DNA of 64,000 nucleotides from an uncultured Desulfatitalea sp. (GCA_937868765.1 CALMNL010000004.1:942749-1006748); one strand, 5' to 3'. Shown: positions 18,247-28,099, numbered from the stretch's first letter. The notes: generated from the sequence alone by a model not told the origin. Numbers and translations: made by a program.

Positions 18247-19464
18247 TCACTCGCTGCCGGGGAAGGTGTTGGCCCACTGACAGGCCTGGTGATAACATTC
18301 GGGCAGCCTGGACTCGGGAATCTTCAGGGCCTCGGCGAGACGGGCCACCAGCGGCCATTGGCCCTTTTCGTAAAATTCCATCAGACCCAGGTAGCCGATC
18401 AACTCTCCTTTGCGATGCACGAGCGCGCTCTTGATGCTCTCGGCCAGGGGCAGCTCGGCCATGATTTTTTCCATGGGCTGGTCGACGATGGCGTCGATGA
18501 GAGAGAACATGCCCAGCGTGAAAAGCTCCGAGGGCGCCGCTGGGCCCGGAACCATCTCGGCCAGCAGTTCGCAGAACTTTCCCCGGATGCACGCCGCCCG
18601 GACCAGTTCGTCCGGCTTGCCTTTGGCCAGCCCCGAAATGGCCACCAGGGAGACGAAGCGCCGGATTTCAGCCTCCCCCATGTAAACCAGGGCCTGTTGA
18701 ATGGACCCGATGCTCTGGGCTCTGGCGAAAAAGGCGGAGTTGATGTATCGCAACAACTTGTAGGAGAGGCTGACATCCGGCGCGATGAGCCGCTCCAGAT
18801 CGGCGAAGCAGAAATCCTTTTTGTTCACTTCGGCCATAATCTGTAGCAGTACCAACTGGGAGCCGCTGATCTCCTTGCCCTTGACCAGTTCCGGCTTGCA
18901 GAAAAAGTAGCCTTGAAAAAGCTCGAATCCCAGCGCCTTGGCCCGTTGAAACTCTTCGTGGGTCTCGACTTTTTCGGCCAGCAGGCGCAAGCCGTTGGCG
19001 GGCTGGAGGCGTGCCAGGTAGGCCTGGATCTGGTCCGGGGGCGTAAGCCTGAAATCGAACTTGATGATCTGGGCTAGATCGATGAGGGGCTTGAGTTCGG
19101 GCGTGTAGACGAAGTCGTCCAGGGCCAGGGCATACCCCTGTTCGGCCATTTCACGGCAGGCGCCCACCAGTTCGGCGGTGGGTCGGACGTTTTCGAGGAT
19201 CTCGACCACGGTCTCCTGCTTGGGCAGCAGGAGCGGCACTTTGTTGAGCAGCAGGTTCTGGGTGAAGTTGATAAAGGTCTTTTTCCCGCTGGTCAGCGTG
19301 TCGATGCCGATATTGAAATAGGAGTTGCCCAGCACCGTAGCGGTGGCCACGTCACCGTCGATGTTGGGCGTGTACCCGGCGTTGCCGTCCCGGAACAACA
19401 ATTCATAGCCGAATATCTGTTTGCGGCGGTTGAAGATGGGCTGGCGGGCGACGTACCTATCCAT
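18247..19464 (-). CDS. EAL-HDOD signalling protein (degenerate EAL)
   Basis: 405 residues. An N-terminal EAL-type domain (~1-200) reads YELLFRD at the EAL position and DDFVYTPELKPL at the DDFG position, so some phosphodiesterase residues are altered. A C-terminal HDOD domain (~205-390) includes SYKLLRYINSAFF and QALVYMGEAEIRRF. This YuxH/CdgJ-type architecture usually acts as a c-di-GMP- or motility-linked signalling or scaffold protein rather than an active phosphodiesterase. It is divergent from purN. Signal and partner are unknown. Confidence 0.88.
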   Translation of the reverse strand: MDRYVARQPIFNRRKQIFGYELLFRDGNAGYTPNIDGDVATATVLGNSYFNIGIDTLTSGKKTFINFTQNLLLNKVPLLLPKQETVVEILENVRPTAELVGACREMAEQGYALALDDFVYTPELKPLIDLAQIIKFDFRLTPPDQIQAYLARLQPANGLRLLAEKVETHEEFQRAKALGFELFQGYFFCKPELVKGKEISGSQLVLLQIMAEVNKKDFCFADLERLIAPDVSLSYKLLRYINSAFFARAQSIGSIQQALVYMGEAEIRRFVSLVAISGLAKGKPDELVRAACIRGKFCELLAEMVPGPAAPSELFTLGMFSLIDAIVDQPMEKIMAELPLAESIKSALVHRKGELIGYLGLMEFYEKGQWPLVARLAEALKIPESRLPECYHQACQWANTFPGSE

Positions 19465-19679
19465 TGCGTTTCCAATCGAATGCTGAATGCAACCACATTG
19501 TTCATTTAGGTATCGGCCCGGGGGGCGGAAACCTTAAATCGTCCATTTCGTCTGTCGGCCCTTTGACAGTCGCCCGCTGTTTTGATAGCCGTTGCCTGAA
19601 TCCACCGGTGGTCCGGCATTGGCTCAGATTTGGAAACCAGGCCACAGGCTTAACCCCAAGGCATCAAAGGAGCCCAACG

Positions 19680-20480
19680 ATGACATCCAAGATTCGCATC
19701 GGCGCATTGATTTCCGGCGGAGGCACCAATTTGCAGGCGATCATCGATGCCTGCGAAGCCGGCGGCATCGACGCCCGGGTGGTTTTCGTGGGCACGGACA
19801 ATCCCGGGGCCAAGGGGCTGGAGCGGGCGCGGCGGCACGGCATCCCCACCTTTGTGGTGGACTATGCCGAAATCATCCGGCGATGCGGGCAGGCGCCCGA
19901 CGCCCTGCCGCTGCCGGCAGACGCCGACATCGCGGCGATCACCACCAAGCAATCGCTCCTGGGCCCCACCGTGCCGGCTGAAAAAAAAGGGCGCTTTGTC
20001 GTCAGCCGGGTGGCGGCCGAAGCTCGGCTGCTGGCGGAGATGGCGCCCTATCGGCCGGATCTGCTGGTGCTGGCCGGGTTCATGCGCAACCTCACCCCCT
20101 ATTTCATCGATCACTTCAACATCGACCCGGGCTTCCCGCGCATCATGAACATCCATCCGGCCCTGTTACCCGCCTTTCCGGGGGTGGACGGCTACGGCGA
20201 CACCTTCCGCTACGGCTGCAAGGTGGGCGGCTGCACGGTGCACTTCATCGACTACGGCGAGGATTCCGGCCCGATCATCGGTCAGCGAAGCTTTCCCATC
20301 GAAGAAGGGGATACGTTGGATACGGTCAAAAAGAAGGGCCTGGCCCTGGAGTGGCTGCTCTACCCCCAGTGCATCCAGTGGTTCGCGGAAAACCGGCTGC
20401 AGGTGGTGACCATAACCCACACCCTGGACGACGGCCGGGTGGTCCAACGCCGGGTGGTCAAGGTGGCACAGCCGGAATAG
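19680..20480 (+). CDS. purN: Phosphoribosylglycinamide formyltransferase, long form
   Basis: 266 residues. It transfers a formyl group from 10-formyltetrahydrofolate to GAR in purine synthesis. The nucleotide loop ISGGGTNLQAIIDA (11-24) and catalytic Asn157 and His159 in MNIHPALLPAF, with Asp195 in DYGEDSGPII, are present. It is about 50 residues longer than the E. coli enzyme; the extra sequence lies around 62-112, between the first Rossmann half and the PDLLVLAGFMR segment. AAAGGAG precedes the ATG. It converges with the TraB-family gene with no gap. Confidence 0.9.
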   Translation: MTSKIRIGALISGGGTNLQAIIDACEAGGIDARVVFVGTDNPGAKGLERARRHGIPTFVVDYAEIIRRCGQAPDALPLPADADIAAITTKQSLLGPTVPAEKKGRFVVSRVAAEARLLAEMAPYRPDLLVLAGFMRNLTPYFIDHFNIDPGFPRIMNIHPALLPAFPGVDGYGDTFRYGCKVGGCTVHFIDYGEDSGPIIGQRSFPIEEGDTLDTVKKKGLALEWLLYPQCIQWFAENRLQVVTITHTLDDGRVVQRRVVKVAQPE

Positions 20481-21650
20481 CTACAGAAATTTCATCATCA
20501 GCGGAAACGCCACGAAGATGCCCAGCGTGGTCCCCAGGTTGGTGAAGGCCACCACCAGCAGGATGCGCGTCACCTTGTTGTGCCAGAAACCGCGCATCGA
20601 CTGGATATCCTCCTGCAAGTGCTCGAAATCCCGGACCTGGGGCTTGCGGGACATGGCTTCCACCAGACCCGAAACCCAGCCGGCGGCGATCAGGGGATGG
20701 ATAGCGGCCACCGGCGCCGCCACCACCGCCGAAAGTACGGTCAGGGGATGGGCCAGGGCCAGCAGGGCGCCCACGCCGGCCAGCAGACCGGTGGCCAGGG
20801 ACCACCACACCAGCATGTGCAGCCCCACATCCTTGCCGCCCATGAAAAAGCCGTAGACCAGCAGGGCCACGATGATACCGGGGAAGAGCCATTTGAGCAC
20901 CTCGCCCGTGCGGCCCTTGGGGGGCATGCCATCCAACTGCGAAAGATCCACGGGCCGATCCCAATAGCGCAAGATCCCGGGCACATGGCCGGCGCCCACC
21001 ACGGCCACGATCTTCTGCCCAGGCGCGGTACGGATCTTTTCGGTGAGGTATTGGTCGCGCTCGTCGATGAGCGTGCGACGCACCGTGGGCAGCGACTGGC
21101 CCACCTCGTCCAGGATGGTGGCCAGCATGTCCTGCTGCTTCATGGCCTCCACATCCTCGGCTTTGATCTCGTCGGCCTGGCCGAACGAGAGCACCAGGTT
21201 GGCGATCAGCTTGCAGCGGGCCCACCAGCCCATCTGCCCCCAGGTGCGCGCCAGGGTGACCCGCACGTCGCGATCGGCCAGGTGCACGGCGGCGCCCATG
21301 GCTTCGGCCGTCTCGATGGCCTGGATCATCTCCTGGCCGGGCCGGATCTCCAGCTTGGCGGCGATGCGCTTCTGAAAGGCGGCCAGAATCAGGTTGGAGA
21401 GCAGCAGAAACGCCTTCTTCTCCTTGATCACCTTGACGATATCCATCTGCTGCCAGCTTTCGCTCTGGCGCAGGGTCTGGAAGCGCCCGGCGCACAGCTC
21501 CACGCAGACCGTCTCCGGCTTCTCCTCCTGGATGATCTGCTGGACCAGTTCCACGCTCTGTCTGGAGACATGGGCCGTACCCACCAGGATGATCTCTTTG
21601 TCCTGATAACGCAGGCGATGAATGGGATCTGGGTTGTTTTTAGTGTCCAT
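20481..21650 (-). CDS. TraB/PrgY-family membrane protein
   Basis: 389 residues from the ATG at 21650. The N-terminal ~250 residues form a TraB-type domain ([40 protein letters not shown]), with conserved GTAH and GxGH histidines suggestive of a metal-dependent enzyme. The C-terminal third has about four hydrophobic helices ([16 protein letters not shown] and following). Members include PrgY, which limits peptide pheromone activity in enterococci, but the role of most bacterial homologues is unknown. Starts further upstream are possible but lack conservation-like sequence. Confidence 0.85.
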   Translation of the reverse strand: MDTKNNPDPIHRLRYQDKEIILVGTAHVSRQSVELVQQIIQEEKPETVCVELCAGRFQTLRQSESWQQMDIVKVIKEKKAFLLLSNLILAAFQKRIAAKLEIRPGQEMIQAIETAEAMGAAVHLADRDVRVTLARTWGQMGWWARCKLIANLVLSFGQADEIKAEDVEAMKQQDMLATILDEVGQSLPTVRRTLIDERDQYLTEKIRTAPGQKIVAVVGAGHVPGILRYWDRPVDLSQLDGMPPKGRTGEVLKWLFPGIIVALLVYGFFMGGKDVGLHMLVWWSLATGLLAGVGALLALAHPLTVLSAVVAAPVAAIHPLIAAGWVSGLVEAMSRKPQVRDFEHLQEDIQSMRGFWHNKVTRILLVVAFTNLGTTLGIFVAFPLMMKFL

Positions 21651-21807
21651 CGATACTATAAATGCCCTCTTTAATGGATTTGCCACGTTCAGGCCGTCGG
21701 GGGGCGGTGCTGGAGTTGGCGGGCGGGAAAATTCCCGAGCCATAATATACGCCCTGCCGGGTTTGTCAATGAGAACCGGGCCACGGGCCAGACGAGGTCA
21801 CGCGCGC

Positions 21808-22614
21808 ATGGATACCTTGGATCCCCGACCCTATACCATCACCCAGGAACCTTTCTATCTGAGCAATGCCGACGAAATCGAGCTGTTCGAAGCCGCCTTC
21901 CAGGCCCGGCTGCCGGTGATGCTCAAGGGCCCCACCGGCTGCGGCAAGACCCGCTTCGTCCAGCACATGGCCTGGCGGCTCAAACGCCCGATCGTCACCG
22001 TAGCCTGCCACGAGGACCTTTTCGCCTCGGACCTGCTGGGCCGCTTTCTGCTCCAGCATGATGAAACTGTCTGGGTGGACGGCCCCCTCACCCGCGCCGT
22101 GCGCATGGGGGCCATCTGCTACCTGGACGAGATCGTGGAAGCGCGCAAGGACACCACCGTGGTGATCCACCCCCTCACCGACGATCGCCGCATGCTCAGT
22201 ATCGACAAAAAGGGCGAGGTGCTTAAGGCCCATCCCGACTTCATGCTGGTGATCTCCTACAACCCCGGCTACCAGTCGGTTCTGAAAGACCTCAAGCAGA
22301 GCACCCGCCAGCGTTTCGTGGGCATGCAGTTCGACTACCCGCCAGCCGACCGCGAAGCGCAGATCGTAGCCAATGAAGGCGGGGTCGCGCCCGAGATGGC
22401 CGAGCGCCTGGTGACCCTGGCCGGCAAGATCCGCAACGTACGCGAGCAGGGGCTCACCGAGGGGGCCAGCACGCGGTTGCTGATCTACGCCGCCCAGCTC
22501 ATCCGGCGGGGCATCGCCCCGGCCCAGGCCTGCCGGACGGCCCTGTGCCTGCCGCTCACCGACGACGACCGCCTGCAGGAGACGCTGCACGACCTGATCG
22601 CCGACCTGTTTTAG
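21808..22614 (+). CDS. MoxR-type AAA+ ATPase (CbbQ/NorQ group)
   Basis: 268 residues. Walker A GPTGCGKT (41-48), Walker [10 protein letters not shown], and the C-terminal lid typical of CbbQ/NirQ/NorQ proteins. These hexameric ATPases work with a VWA partner to remodel or metallate a client enzyme (RuBisCO or nitric oxide reductase in the characterised cases). The gene directly precedes such a partner (8 nt apart), but no RuBisCO or nor genes are in the window, so the client is unknown. Confidence 0.93.
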   Translation: MDTLDPRPYTITQEPFYLSNADEIELFEAAFQARLPVMLKGPTGCGKTRFVQHMAWRLKRPIVTVACHEDLFASDLLGRFLLQHDETVWVDGPLTRAVRMGAICYLDEIVEARKDTTVVIHPLTDDRRMLSIDKKGEVLKAHPDFMLVISYNPGYQSVLKDLKQSTRQRFVGMQFDYPPADREAQIVANEGGVAPEMAERLVTLAGKIRNVREQGLTEGASTRLLIYAAQLIRRGIAPAQACRTALCLPLTDDDRLQETLHDLIADLF

Positions 22615-22622
22615 GGGTCCCC

Positions 22623-25361
22623 ATGACCGACCTGCACGCTTTGGAACCCCTGCGCATCGCCGACCCCGACACCCACCTGTGGGTCCGGGGCCGGGTGGCG
22701 CTGATGGATGCCGCGCCGGCGGACGACCGGCTGGCCCTGCTGGCCCGGGAGACCATCTGGGCCCTCACGGTGGAACCGGGTCTGGCCCGGGCCCTGGCCG
22801 AAGGCTTGCTGCGCCTGATCGGCCCGGCGGACCAGCCCGCCCTCTCCGAATATCTGGAATGCGTGCGCCAGGCGGCCAAGACCGGACCGACCCTGGCCCG
22901 GCTGCTGGCCCAGCACCTGCCACCGGTGCTGCTGGCCGATCCACCGCTCGTGGAAAAGTTCAACACCGTCCTGGCCATTATGCGCGGCAAAGGCACCTAC
23001 ACCCTGAGCGAACCGCTGGATGTGCTCGGCGAACTGCTCAACGCGGGTGAACGGGACGCGGCCGACGCCTACCTCGGACTGCTGGCGGCGGTCTTTGGCC
23101 AGGAGATCAGCTACAATCAGAGCGTTCGGCTGGTGTATGTCATTCCCACGGCGGTGCGCGGTTTCGTGGCCCGGCGCCGGCAGGCCCAGATCGAGGCCCT
23201 GGCCCGGGTGGTGGCCGCCGACCTGCAGCTGGTGGACAACTTCCTCGAAGGCATGCCCAAGGGCCTGGCACTGCTGGCGCCGGCGGCCCTGGCCGATTTC
23301 ATGGACCAGGCCCTGGCCCTGCACCGCCAGGCGCCCAATGCAGCCGCCGCCTTTCTCAATCTCTCGTCCAAGCTGGGCGAGCAGGCCTGCGCCCGGTTGC
23401 AGGTAGCCGTACCCCTGACCCGGGTAAAGGCCCGGCTGGACCGCTATCTGGCCGCGCGTCTGGATCGCGGCGTCCTCATCAAGCCCATCTCCCAGTTGCC
23501 GAGCCAGGCGGGGCAAAACCCGCCCGCCTGGCTGGTCAGCGACAGCCGCTGCATCTACCTGCCCGAGGAGATCGACGGCTTTAGCCGGGCCGAAGAGAAC
23601 CATGCTGCCGCCAAGGCCCTGGTGCGCTGGGAAGCCGGCTTTTTCGAGTACGATACCTTTGCCTTCGACCTGGAACGGGCCGCAGACCTGTTTGCCGAAG
23701 TGGCCCGTCAGACGGCCGGCCGAACGGGGGCGGAGGAGGTCCCCGAGCGCACCGACGCCCAGCGTTTCTTCGACTCCTTCGAGCGGCCGGCGCTGGCCGA
23801 GGACCTCTTCGATCTCTTCGAGCAAGCCCGGGTGTTGCGCCGCACTGCCCGGGCCTATCCCGGTCTGGTGGCGCGCACCCTGCCGCTGTGGCGGGCCCAA
23901 GCCCGGCGAATGGCCGGCCAGGGTCTGTGGCACCATCTGCTGGCCCCGCTCTACGACCGCCTGGTGTTGGGGCTGGCTCCAGATGAAGGAGACCCGGCGC
24001 CGTCTGTGGCCCTGGCCCGGGAGGTCGCGGCCCAATTCGACAGCCAGATCGACGACCAAAGCCCAGTGGAGGCCTGCGCCCGGATGGTGTGCCGGGTCTA
24101 TGGCGCCTGCGTGCGCGCCCTGTCCGCCATGGGTCAGGCCTATCGAGCGTTCAGCCCCCCCTTCGGCCGCCGCCTGCGCTGGGACCTGGTGGCCGCGGCC
24201 CTGGCGCCCCAGGCCGCCCTGGCCCGGCGCATACAGGTGCGCCTGGCCGAACAGGGACTGAGTCTCTACCGCTCCGACCTGCAGGAGACCCTGAGCCAGC
24301 AACAGGGCCGCATCACCGCCGACGACATCCAGACCCTGGTGCTGACCCGCAACCCGGCCGGCGAAGGTACGGCGGTGCAAGTCGATCTCTCCCGGCTGGA
24401 TCTGGCGTCCCTGCTGGCCGCAGCCGGCATCGACGCCGGCCGGGCCGCCGACGGCGGGGGACCGGCTTTTTACTACCCCGAATGGGATGTGGCCTTGCAG
24501 GACTATCTTCACGACCACGTGCGCGTCCAGGAGACCGTGGTGCCGGCGGCCGCCGACGGCGACTTCTACCGCCGGACCCTGGGACAATACCGCGGCCTGG
24601 TGGCCCGCATCCGGCGCGCCTTCGAATTCCTCAAACCCGAAGGCATGGTCATTCTGCGCCAGTGGCCCGACGGCGACGCCTTCGACCACCGCGCCCTGAT
24701 CGACTTTGCCGTGGATCTAAAGGCCGGCCGCATCCCCTCGGACCGGCTCTTCATCAAGCGGCTCAAACAGGAGCGCGACGTGGCGGCCCTGCTGCTCGTG
24801 GACCTGTCCCGTTCCACGGCCAATGCCGTGGTGGGCGGCCAGGCCACGGTGCTCGATGTGGCCAAGGAGGCCCTGGTGCTGTTTTGCGAAGCCTTGCAGG
24901 TGGTGGGCGATACCTATGCCATCGCCGGCTTCTCCGGCACCGGCCGCCATTCGGTGGATTACTTCCGCATCAAGAACTTCGACGAACCGCTGGGAACCTT
25001 GGTCCAGGGCCGTATCGCCGGGTTGCGGCCCCAGCGCAGCACGCGCATGGGCGCCGCCATCCGCCATGCCACCACCCAACTCGCGGCCGCGGCCTCCCGG
25101 GTGCGGCTGCTCATCGTGGTCAGCGACGGTTTCCCCAACGACCTGGGCTACAAGGCCGACTACGCCATCGCCGACACCCGCCGGGCCGTGCAGGAGGCGC
25201 GCACCCGCAGCGTGCACGTCAAGGCCATTACCGTCAACATCGGCAGCGACCCGCGCCTGGATGACCTCTATGGCCGCATGCACCACCATGTGATCGGCGA
25301 CGTGCGCGAACTGCCCGACAAACTGCTGCGGTTATACGGCACGCTGACGCGGCGATTATAA
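22623..25361 (+). CDS. VWA-domain protein, CbbO/NorD-like
   Basis: 912 residues. The first ~700 are helical and leucine/alanine-rich. The C-terminal ~190 form a von Willebrand A domain with a metal-ion site DLSRS starting at Asp727 and a later VVSDGFPND loop. This is the usual partner of the MoxR-type ATPase encoded just upstream; the ATPase binds it and it is thought to recognise the client through the metal site. It is somewhat longer than characterised CbbO or NorD. The ATG lies 8 nt after the upstream stop, which ensures coupled expression. Confidence 0.9.
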   Translation: MTDLHALEPLRIADPDTHLWVRGRVALMDAAPADDRLALLARETIWALTVEPGLARALAEGLLRLIGPADQPALSEYLECVRQAAKTGPTLARLLAQHLPPVLLADPPLVEKFNTVLAIMRGKGTYTLSEPLDVLGELLNAGERDAADAYLGLLAAVFGQEISYNQSVRLVYVIPTAVRGFVARRRQAQIEALARVVAADLQLVDNFLEGMPKGLALLAPAALADFMDQALALHRQAPNAAAAFLNLSSKLGEQACARLQVAVPLTRVKARLDRYLAARLDRGVLIKPISQLPSQAGQNPPAWLVSDSRCIYLPEEIDGFSRAEENHAAAKALVRWEAGFFEYDTFAFDLERAADLFAEVARQTAGRTGAEEVPERTDAQRFFDSFERPALAEDLFDLFEQARVLRRTARAYPGLVARTLPLWRAQARRMAGQGLWHHLLAPLYDRLVLGLAPDEGDPAPSVALAREVAAQFDSQIDDQSPVEACARMVCRVYGACVRALSAMGQAYRAFSPPFGRRLRWDLVAAALAPQAALARRIQVRLAEQGLSLYRSDLQETLSQQQGRITADDIQTLVLTRNPAGEGTAVQVDLSRLDLASLLAAAGIDAGRAADGGGPAFYYPEWDVALQDYLHDHVRVQETVVPAAADGDFYRRTLGQYRGLVARIRRAFEFLKPEGMVILRQWPDGDAFDHRALIDFAVDLKAGRIPSDRLFIKRLKQERDVAALLLVDLSRSTANAVVGGQATVLDVAKEALVLFCEALQVVGDTYAIAGFSGTGRHSVDYFRIKNFDEPLGTLVQGRIAGLRPQRSTRMGAAIRHATTQLAAAASRVRLLIVVSDGFPNDLGYKADYAIADTRRAVQEARTRSVHVKAITVNIGSDPRLDDLYGRMHHHVIGDVRELPDKLLRLYGTLTRRL

Positions 25362-25505
25362 AGAGGACACAGCGCCTCGCCTCCCCTCCCAATTGCGGAA
25401 ACGTGCGTCTCGACTTTTATTCTTTGATGATTAAAATCGGCGCCAGACAGAGACGCAACACAGGCGCAGGCGGGGTGCTGAAAACGACGAGGAAGACGTG
25501 ACACC

Positions 25506-25958
25506 ATGCTGATCCATGACGATTGTTTTTCCTGGGAAGGATTCGGTGGCGTGTATCAACTTGCGGCCGGCCGTTGCCGGCTGCGCATCTTCGATCTGTC
25601 CAAAAGCAAACACGGCAAGGTGACCTTGATGAAGCCCGTGATCGTGGTGGTCAGCGATCTTCCCGGCAACCAATCGCCCTACCGCGGCGTTTCCGTACGC
25701 AGCTGCGCCAGCCACGTCGCCACCTCGGTGGCCGCCAAGTTCAAGATCGATTCCCACCGCATGACCTACGTGGAGTACTACCCCGCCAGCACCTATGGCG
25801 ACCAGAACCAGCACGAGATCCCAGCCAAACTCGACGCCGTGGATTTCACCTGGTTCGAAGACAAGGCCCTGCACCCCAAGTGGCGGCCCCTGACCTCACC
25901 CCTGCTGGAAACGGTCCAGGCCCTCATCGCCGAAACCGAAGAGCCCAGTGCCGCTTGA
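25506..25958 (+). CDS. Uncharacterised 150-residue protein
   Basis: 150 residues, no signal peptide or membrane helix. The composition is that of a small globular cytoplasmic protein with several tyrosines and tryptophans (GFGGVYQL, VEYYPAS, DFTWFEDKAL). I do not recognise a family. GGAAG precedes the ATG by about 11 bases. It lies 144 nt after the VWA gene on the same strand and could be transcribed with it, but nothing in the sequence ties the functions together. Confidence 0.75.
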   Translation: MLIHDDCFSWEGFGGVYQLAAGRCRLRIFDLSKSKHGKVTLMKPVIVVVSDLPGNQSPYRGVSVRSCASHVATSVAAKFKIDSHRMTYVEYYPASTYGDQNQHEIPAKLDAVDFTWFEDKALHPKWRPLTSPLLETVQALIAETEEPSAA

Positions 25959-26000
25959 ACGAATTACGGGATTGCCGTCATCGAGTCTTTCGGCGAACCA

Positions 26001-26777
26001 TTACTGTCGTGGCTTTGAGGCGTCCACGGGCGGAAACTTGATAAACACTGTGTGAACCTGACCGGTGACGGCATTCTGCAGTTGCAGTCGCAACTGTCGG
26101 GCCGACTTGGCTTCACCCGGGAAGAAGATGATGCCGTGGGAAAGGCTGTAGGGAGCAATCGACTTGTTCTCCAGAGATTTGGCACGCAGGTCTTTGACCA
26201 CCTCGGCCCGTGCATCGCCGGAAGCATAGGCCGATGCCCCGCCGATGGTGGCGCCGGCCGCACCGCCCAGAGCTGCGCCCTTGCCGGCCGCGGCGGCCAC
26301 ATTATCTCCAGTGACGATACCGATGGCGGCGCCGATCAGGCCGCCGGCCGCGGCGCCCAGAAACCCGTTGTACGCGCCCTCCTTGAAGATCTTGTTGGTC
26401 TGGGCATATTTGGTGGCCCGCTCGTAGGCGAAGGCGTCGGTCAGGATCGGCCAGAGGTTACCCTCGTCGTCCTCCAGGAAGGTTTGGCCGGGGTTGATGT
26501 TCAGGGCGTCCTGGCCCTGGTTGTCGAACACCAGTTGCACCGGCAGCATGCCGGCGCCGCGGACATCGAAACCGAAGGCTTCTTTGGCGGCGGCAGGGTC
26601 GACGAAGGCCGTACCGCCGACCGCGGTCCGCTCCACCATCACCGCATTGTTGTAGGCCTCCGGGGTCTTGAACGGCAGCGGCTGGGCCCGATAGGCGGTG
26701 CTGCAGCCCATAAGGGCTGCCGCTGTTAGCAGGAGTACAACAAAGTAGATGTGCTTCGTAGTGCCTCGCGGGTTCAT
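26001..26777 (-). CDS. Glycine-zipper lipoprotein
   Basis: 258 residues. Lipobox LMGC with Cys25 predicts a lipid-anchored envelope protein. A glycine zipper near 140-180 (GAAAGGLIGAAIG ... GGAAGATIGG) suggests membrane insertion or oligomerisation. The rest resembles small periplasmic lipoproteins of unknown role. It begins one nucleotide after the stop of the HPt gene upstream on the same strand, so the two are likely one transcript. Confidence 0.85.
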   Translation of the reverse strand: MNPRGTTKHIYFVVLLLTAAALMGCSTAYRAQPLPFKTPEAYNNAVMVERTAVGGTAFVDPAAAKEAFGFDVRGAGMLPVQLVFDNQGQDALNINPGQTFLEDDEGNLWPILTDAFAYERATKYAQTNKIFKEGAYNGFLGAAAGGLIGAAIGIVTGDNVAAAAGKGAALGGAAGATIGGASAYASGDARAEVVKDLRAKSLENKSIAPYSLSHGIIFFPGEAKSARQLRLQLQNAVTGQVHTVFIKFPPVDASKPRQ

Positions 26778-26778
26778 T

Positions 26779-27144
26779 TCATTTTTCTCCCAAGGTCGCC
26801 CAATCGATTTGATCGATAAAAATGAATAAGGCTTGCTGGGCGGATTTCAACCGCTCCATGGCGGCCTGGATGCCTTCGGGATTGCCGCTCTTGCCGATCC
26901 GTTCCAGGGCCAGAGCTGCGGACGAAACCGCGGTGGCCCCCAGATTGGCCGCCGCGCCTTTGAGCTGGTGGGCGGTGCGACCCACGCCTGCAAGGTCTCC
27001 GGCGTCTATCTCCTGGGTCATGGTGCGCATCAGATCGGGGAGCATCAGATGGAATTCGTCCAGCATCATTTTGAGGAAGGCCACATCTCCCAAGGCACGG
27101 TTCAGGGCGTCGTCGAGATCGAGAATGGAACGATCGTCGGGCAT
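26779..27144 (-). CDS. Histidine phosphotransfer (HPt) domain protein
   Basis: 121 residues, almost entirely helical. The HPt motif TAHQLKGAAANLGA places the phospho-accepting His at residue 59 with the expected Lys62 and Gly63. Such proteins shuttle phosphate between a hybrid kinase receiver and a downstream regulator. No hybrid kinase adjoins it, but four hybrid kinases ending in a receiver occur in this window (2429, 8010, 46764, 52510). It precedes a lipoprotein gene. Confidence 0.93.
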   Translation of the reverse strand: MPDDRSILDLDDALNRALGDVAFLKMMLDEFHLMLPDLMRTMTQEIDAGDLAGVGRTAHQLKGAAANLGATAVSSAALALERIGKSGNPEGIQAAMERLKSAQQALFIFIDQIDWATLGEK

Positions 27145-27293
27145 CGGTCACCTCCAAAATTGATCCTTGCGCTTCGGGCCTCAAGCATGCATTATGGGCG
27201 CCAAGTTATTATTTAAGGCCTAACCACGCATGGATGCAACCAAATTAGTTGATTGCCCGCGCCTTCGGGATCAGGCCGCCGCGGCGAGGATAA

Positions 27294-28073
27294 ATGATGA
27301 AGTTTCGGCCCTGCATCGACTTGCACCAGGGAAAGGTGAAACAGATCGTGGGCGGCACGCTCTCGGATGCCGACCCTGATGCGGTGCGGACCAATTTCGA
27401 GGCGGATCGTCCGGCCGAATGGTTCGCCGGACTCTACCGCCGGGACGCGCTGGCCGGCGGCCACATCATTCAGCTGGGCCCCGGAAATCAGGCCGCCGCC
27501 CAGGCGGCCCTGGCCGCCTGGCCGGGGGGTATGCAACTGGGCGGCGGGGTCTCCCTGGAGACGGCCGGCGCATGGCTGGCGGCCGGCGCAGCAGCCGTGA
27601 TCGTCACCTCCTGGGTCTTTCGCGGCGGCACCGTGGACGAAGATCGTCTCTCCAGTCTCAGTCAAAGCATCGGGCCCCAACACCTGGTACTGGATCTGAG
27701 TTGCCGCCGCAGGGGAGATGACTACTTTATCGTCACCGACCGCTGGCAGACCTTCACCCGGGAGCGCATCACGCCCCGCCTGCTGGACCGCCTGGCGCGC
27801 CACTGCGCGGAATATCTGATTCATGCCGTGGATGTGGAAGGCAAATGCCAGGGAATCGAGCTGCCCCTGGTGACCCTGCTGGGGCAGTGGGCCGGGCTTC
27901 CGATCACCTATGCCGGCGGCATATACTGTCAGGAAGATATCGATGCCATCGAACGGCTGGGCCGGGGACGCATCGACTTCACCGTGGGCAGCGCCCTGGA
28001 CATTTTCGGCGGCCGCGGGTTGATCTACCAGGATCTGGCCCGGCGTTACGGCCCCCCCCCGTCAAAACCCTAA
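27294..28073 (+). CDS. hisA: Phosphoribosylformimino-AICAR-P isomerase, eukaryotic type
   Basis: 259 residues. It catalyses the fourth step of histidine biosynthesis, the ProFAR to PRFAR isomerisation. The N-terminus RPCIDLHQGKVKQIVGGTL carries the catalytic Asp9 and reads like the fungal/plant HIS6 type rather than the common bacterial HisA (IPAIDL..G). A second Asp180 lies in HAVDVEGKCQG, and phosphate-binding loops occur at QLGGGVS and TYAGGI. No other his genes are nearby. Either ATG of the initial pair could be used. Confidence 0.9.
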   Translation: MMKFRPCIDLHQGKVKQIVGGTLSDADPDAVRTNFEADRPAEWFAGLYRRDALAGGHIIQLGPGNQAAAQAALAAWPGGMQLGGGVSLETAGAWLAAGAAAVIVTSWVFRGGTVDEDRLSSLSQSIGPQHLVLDLSCRRRGDDYFIVTDRWQTFTRERITPRLLDRLARHCAEYLIHAVDVEGKCQGIELPLVTLLGQWAGLPITYAGGIYCQEDIDAIERLGRGRIDFTVGSALDIFGGRGLIYQDLARRYGPPPSKP

Positions 28074-28099
28074 CCCCCCCCATAACTTCGGAGGAAATC

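Noticed and set aside
22611-24689. 692-codon open frame on the minus strand
   Set aside because: It lies antisense to the VWA/NorD-like gene and has low-complexity shadow composition.
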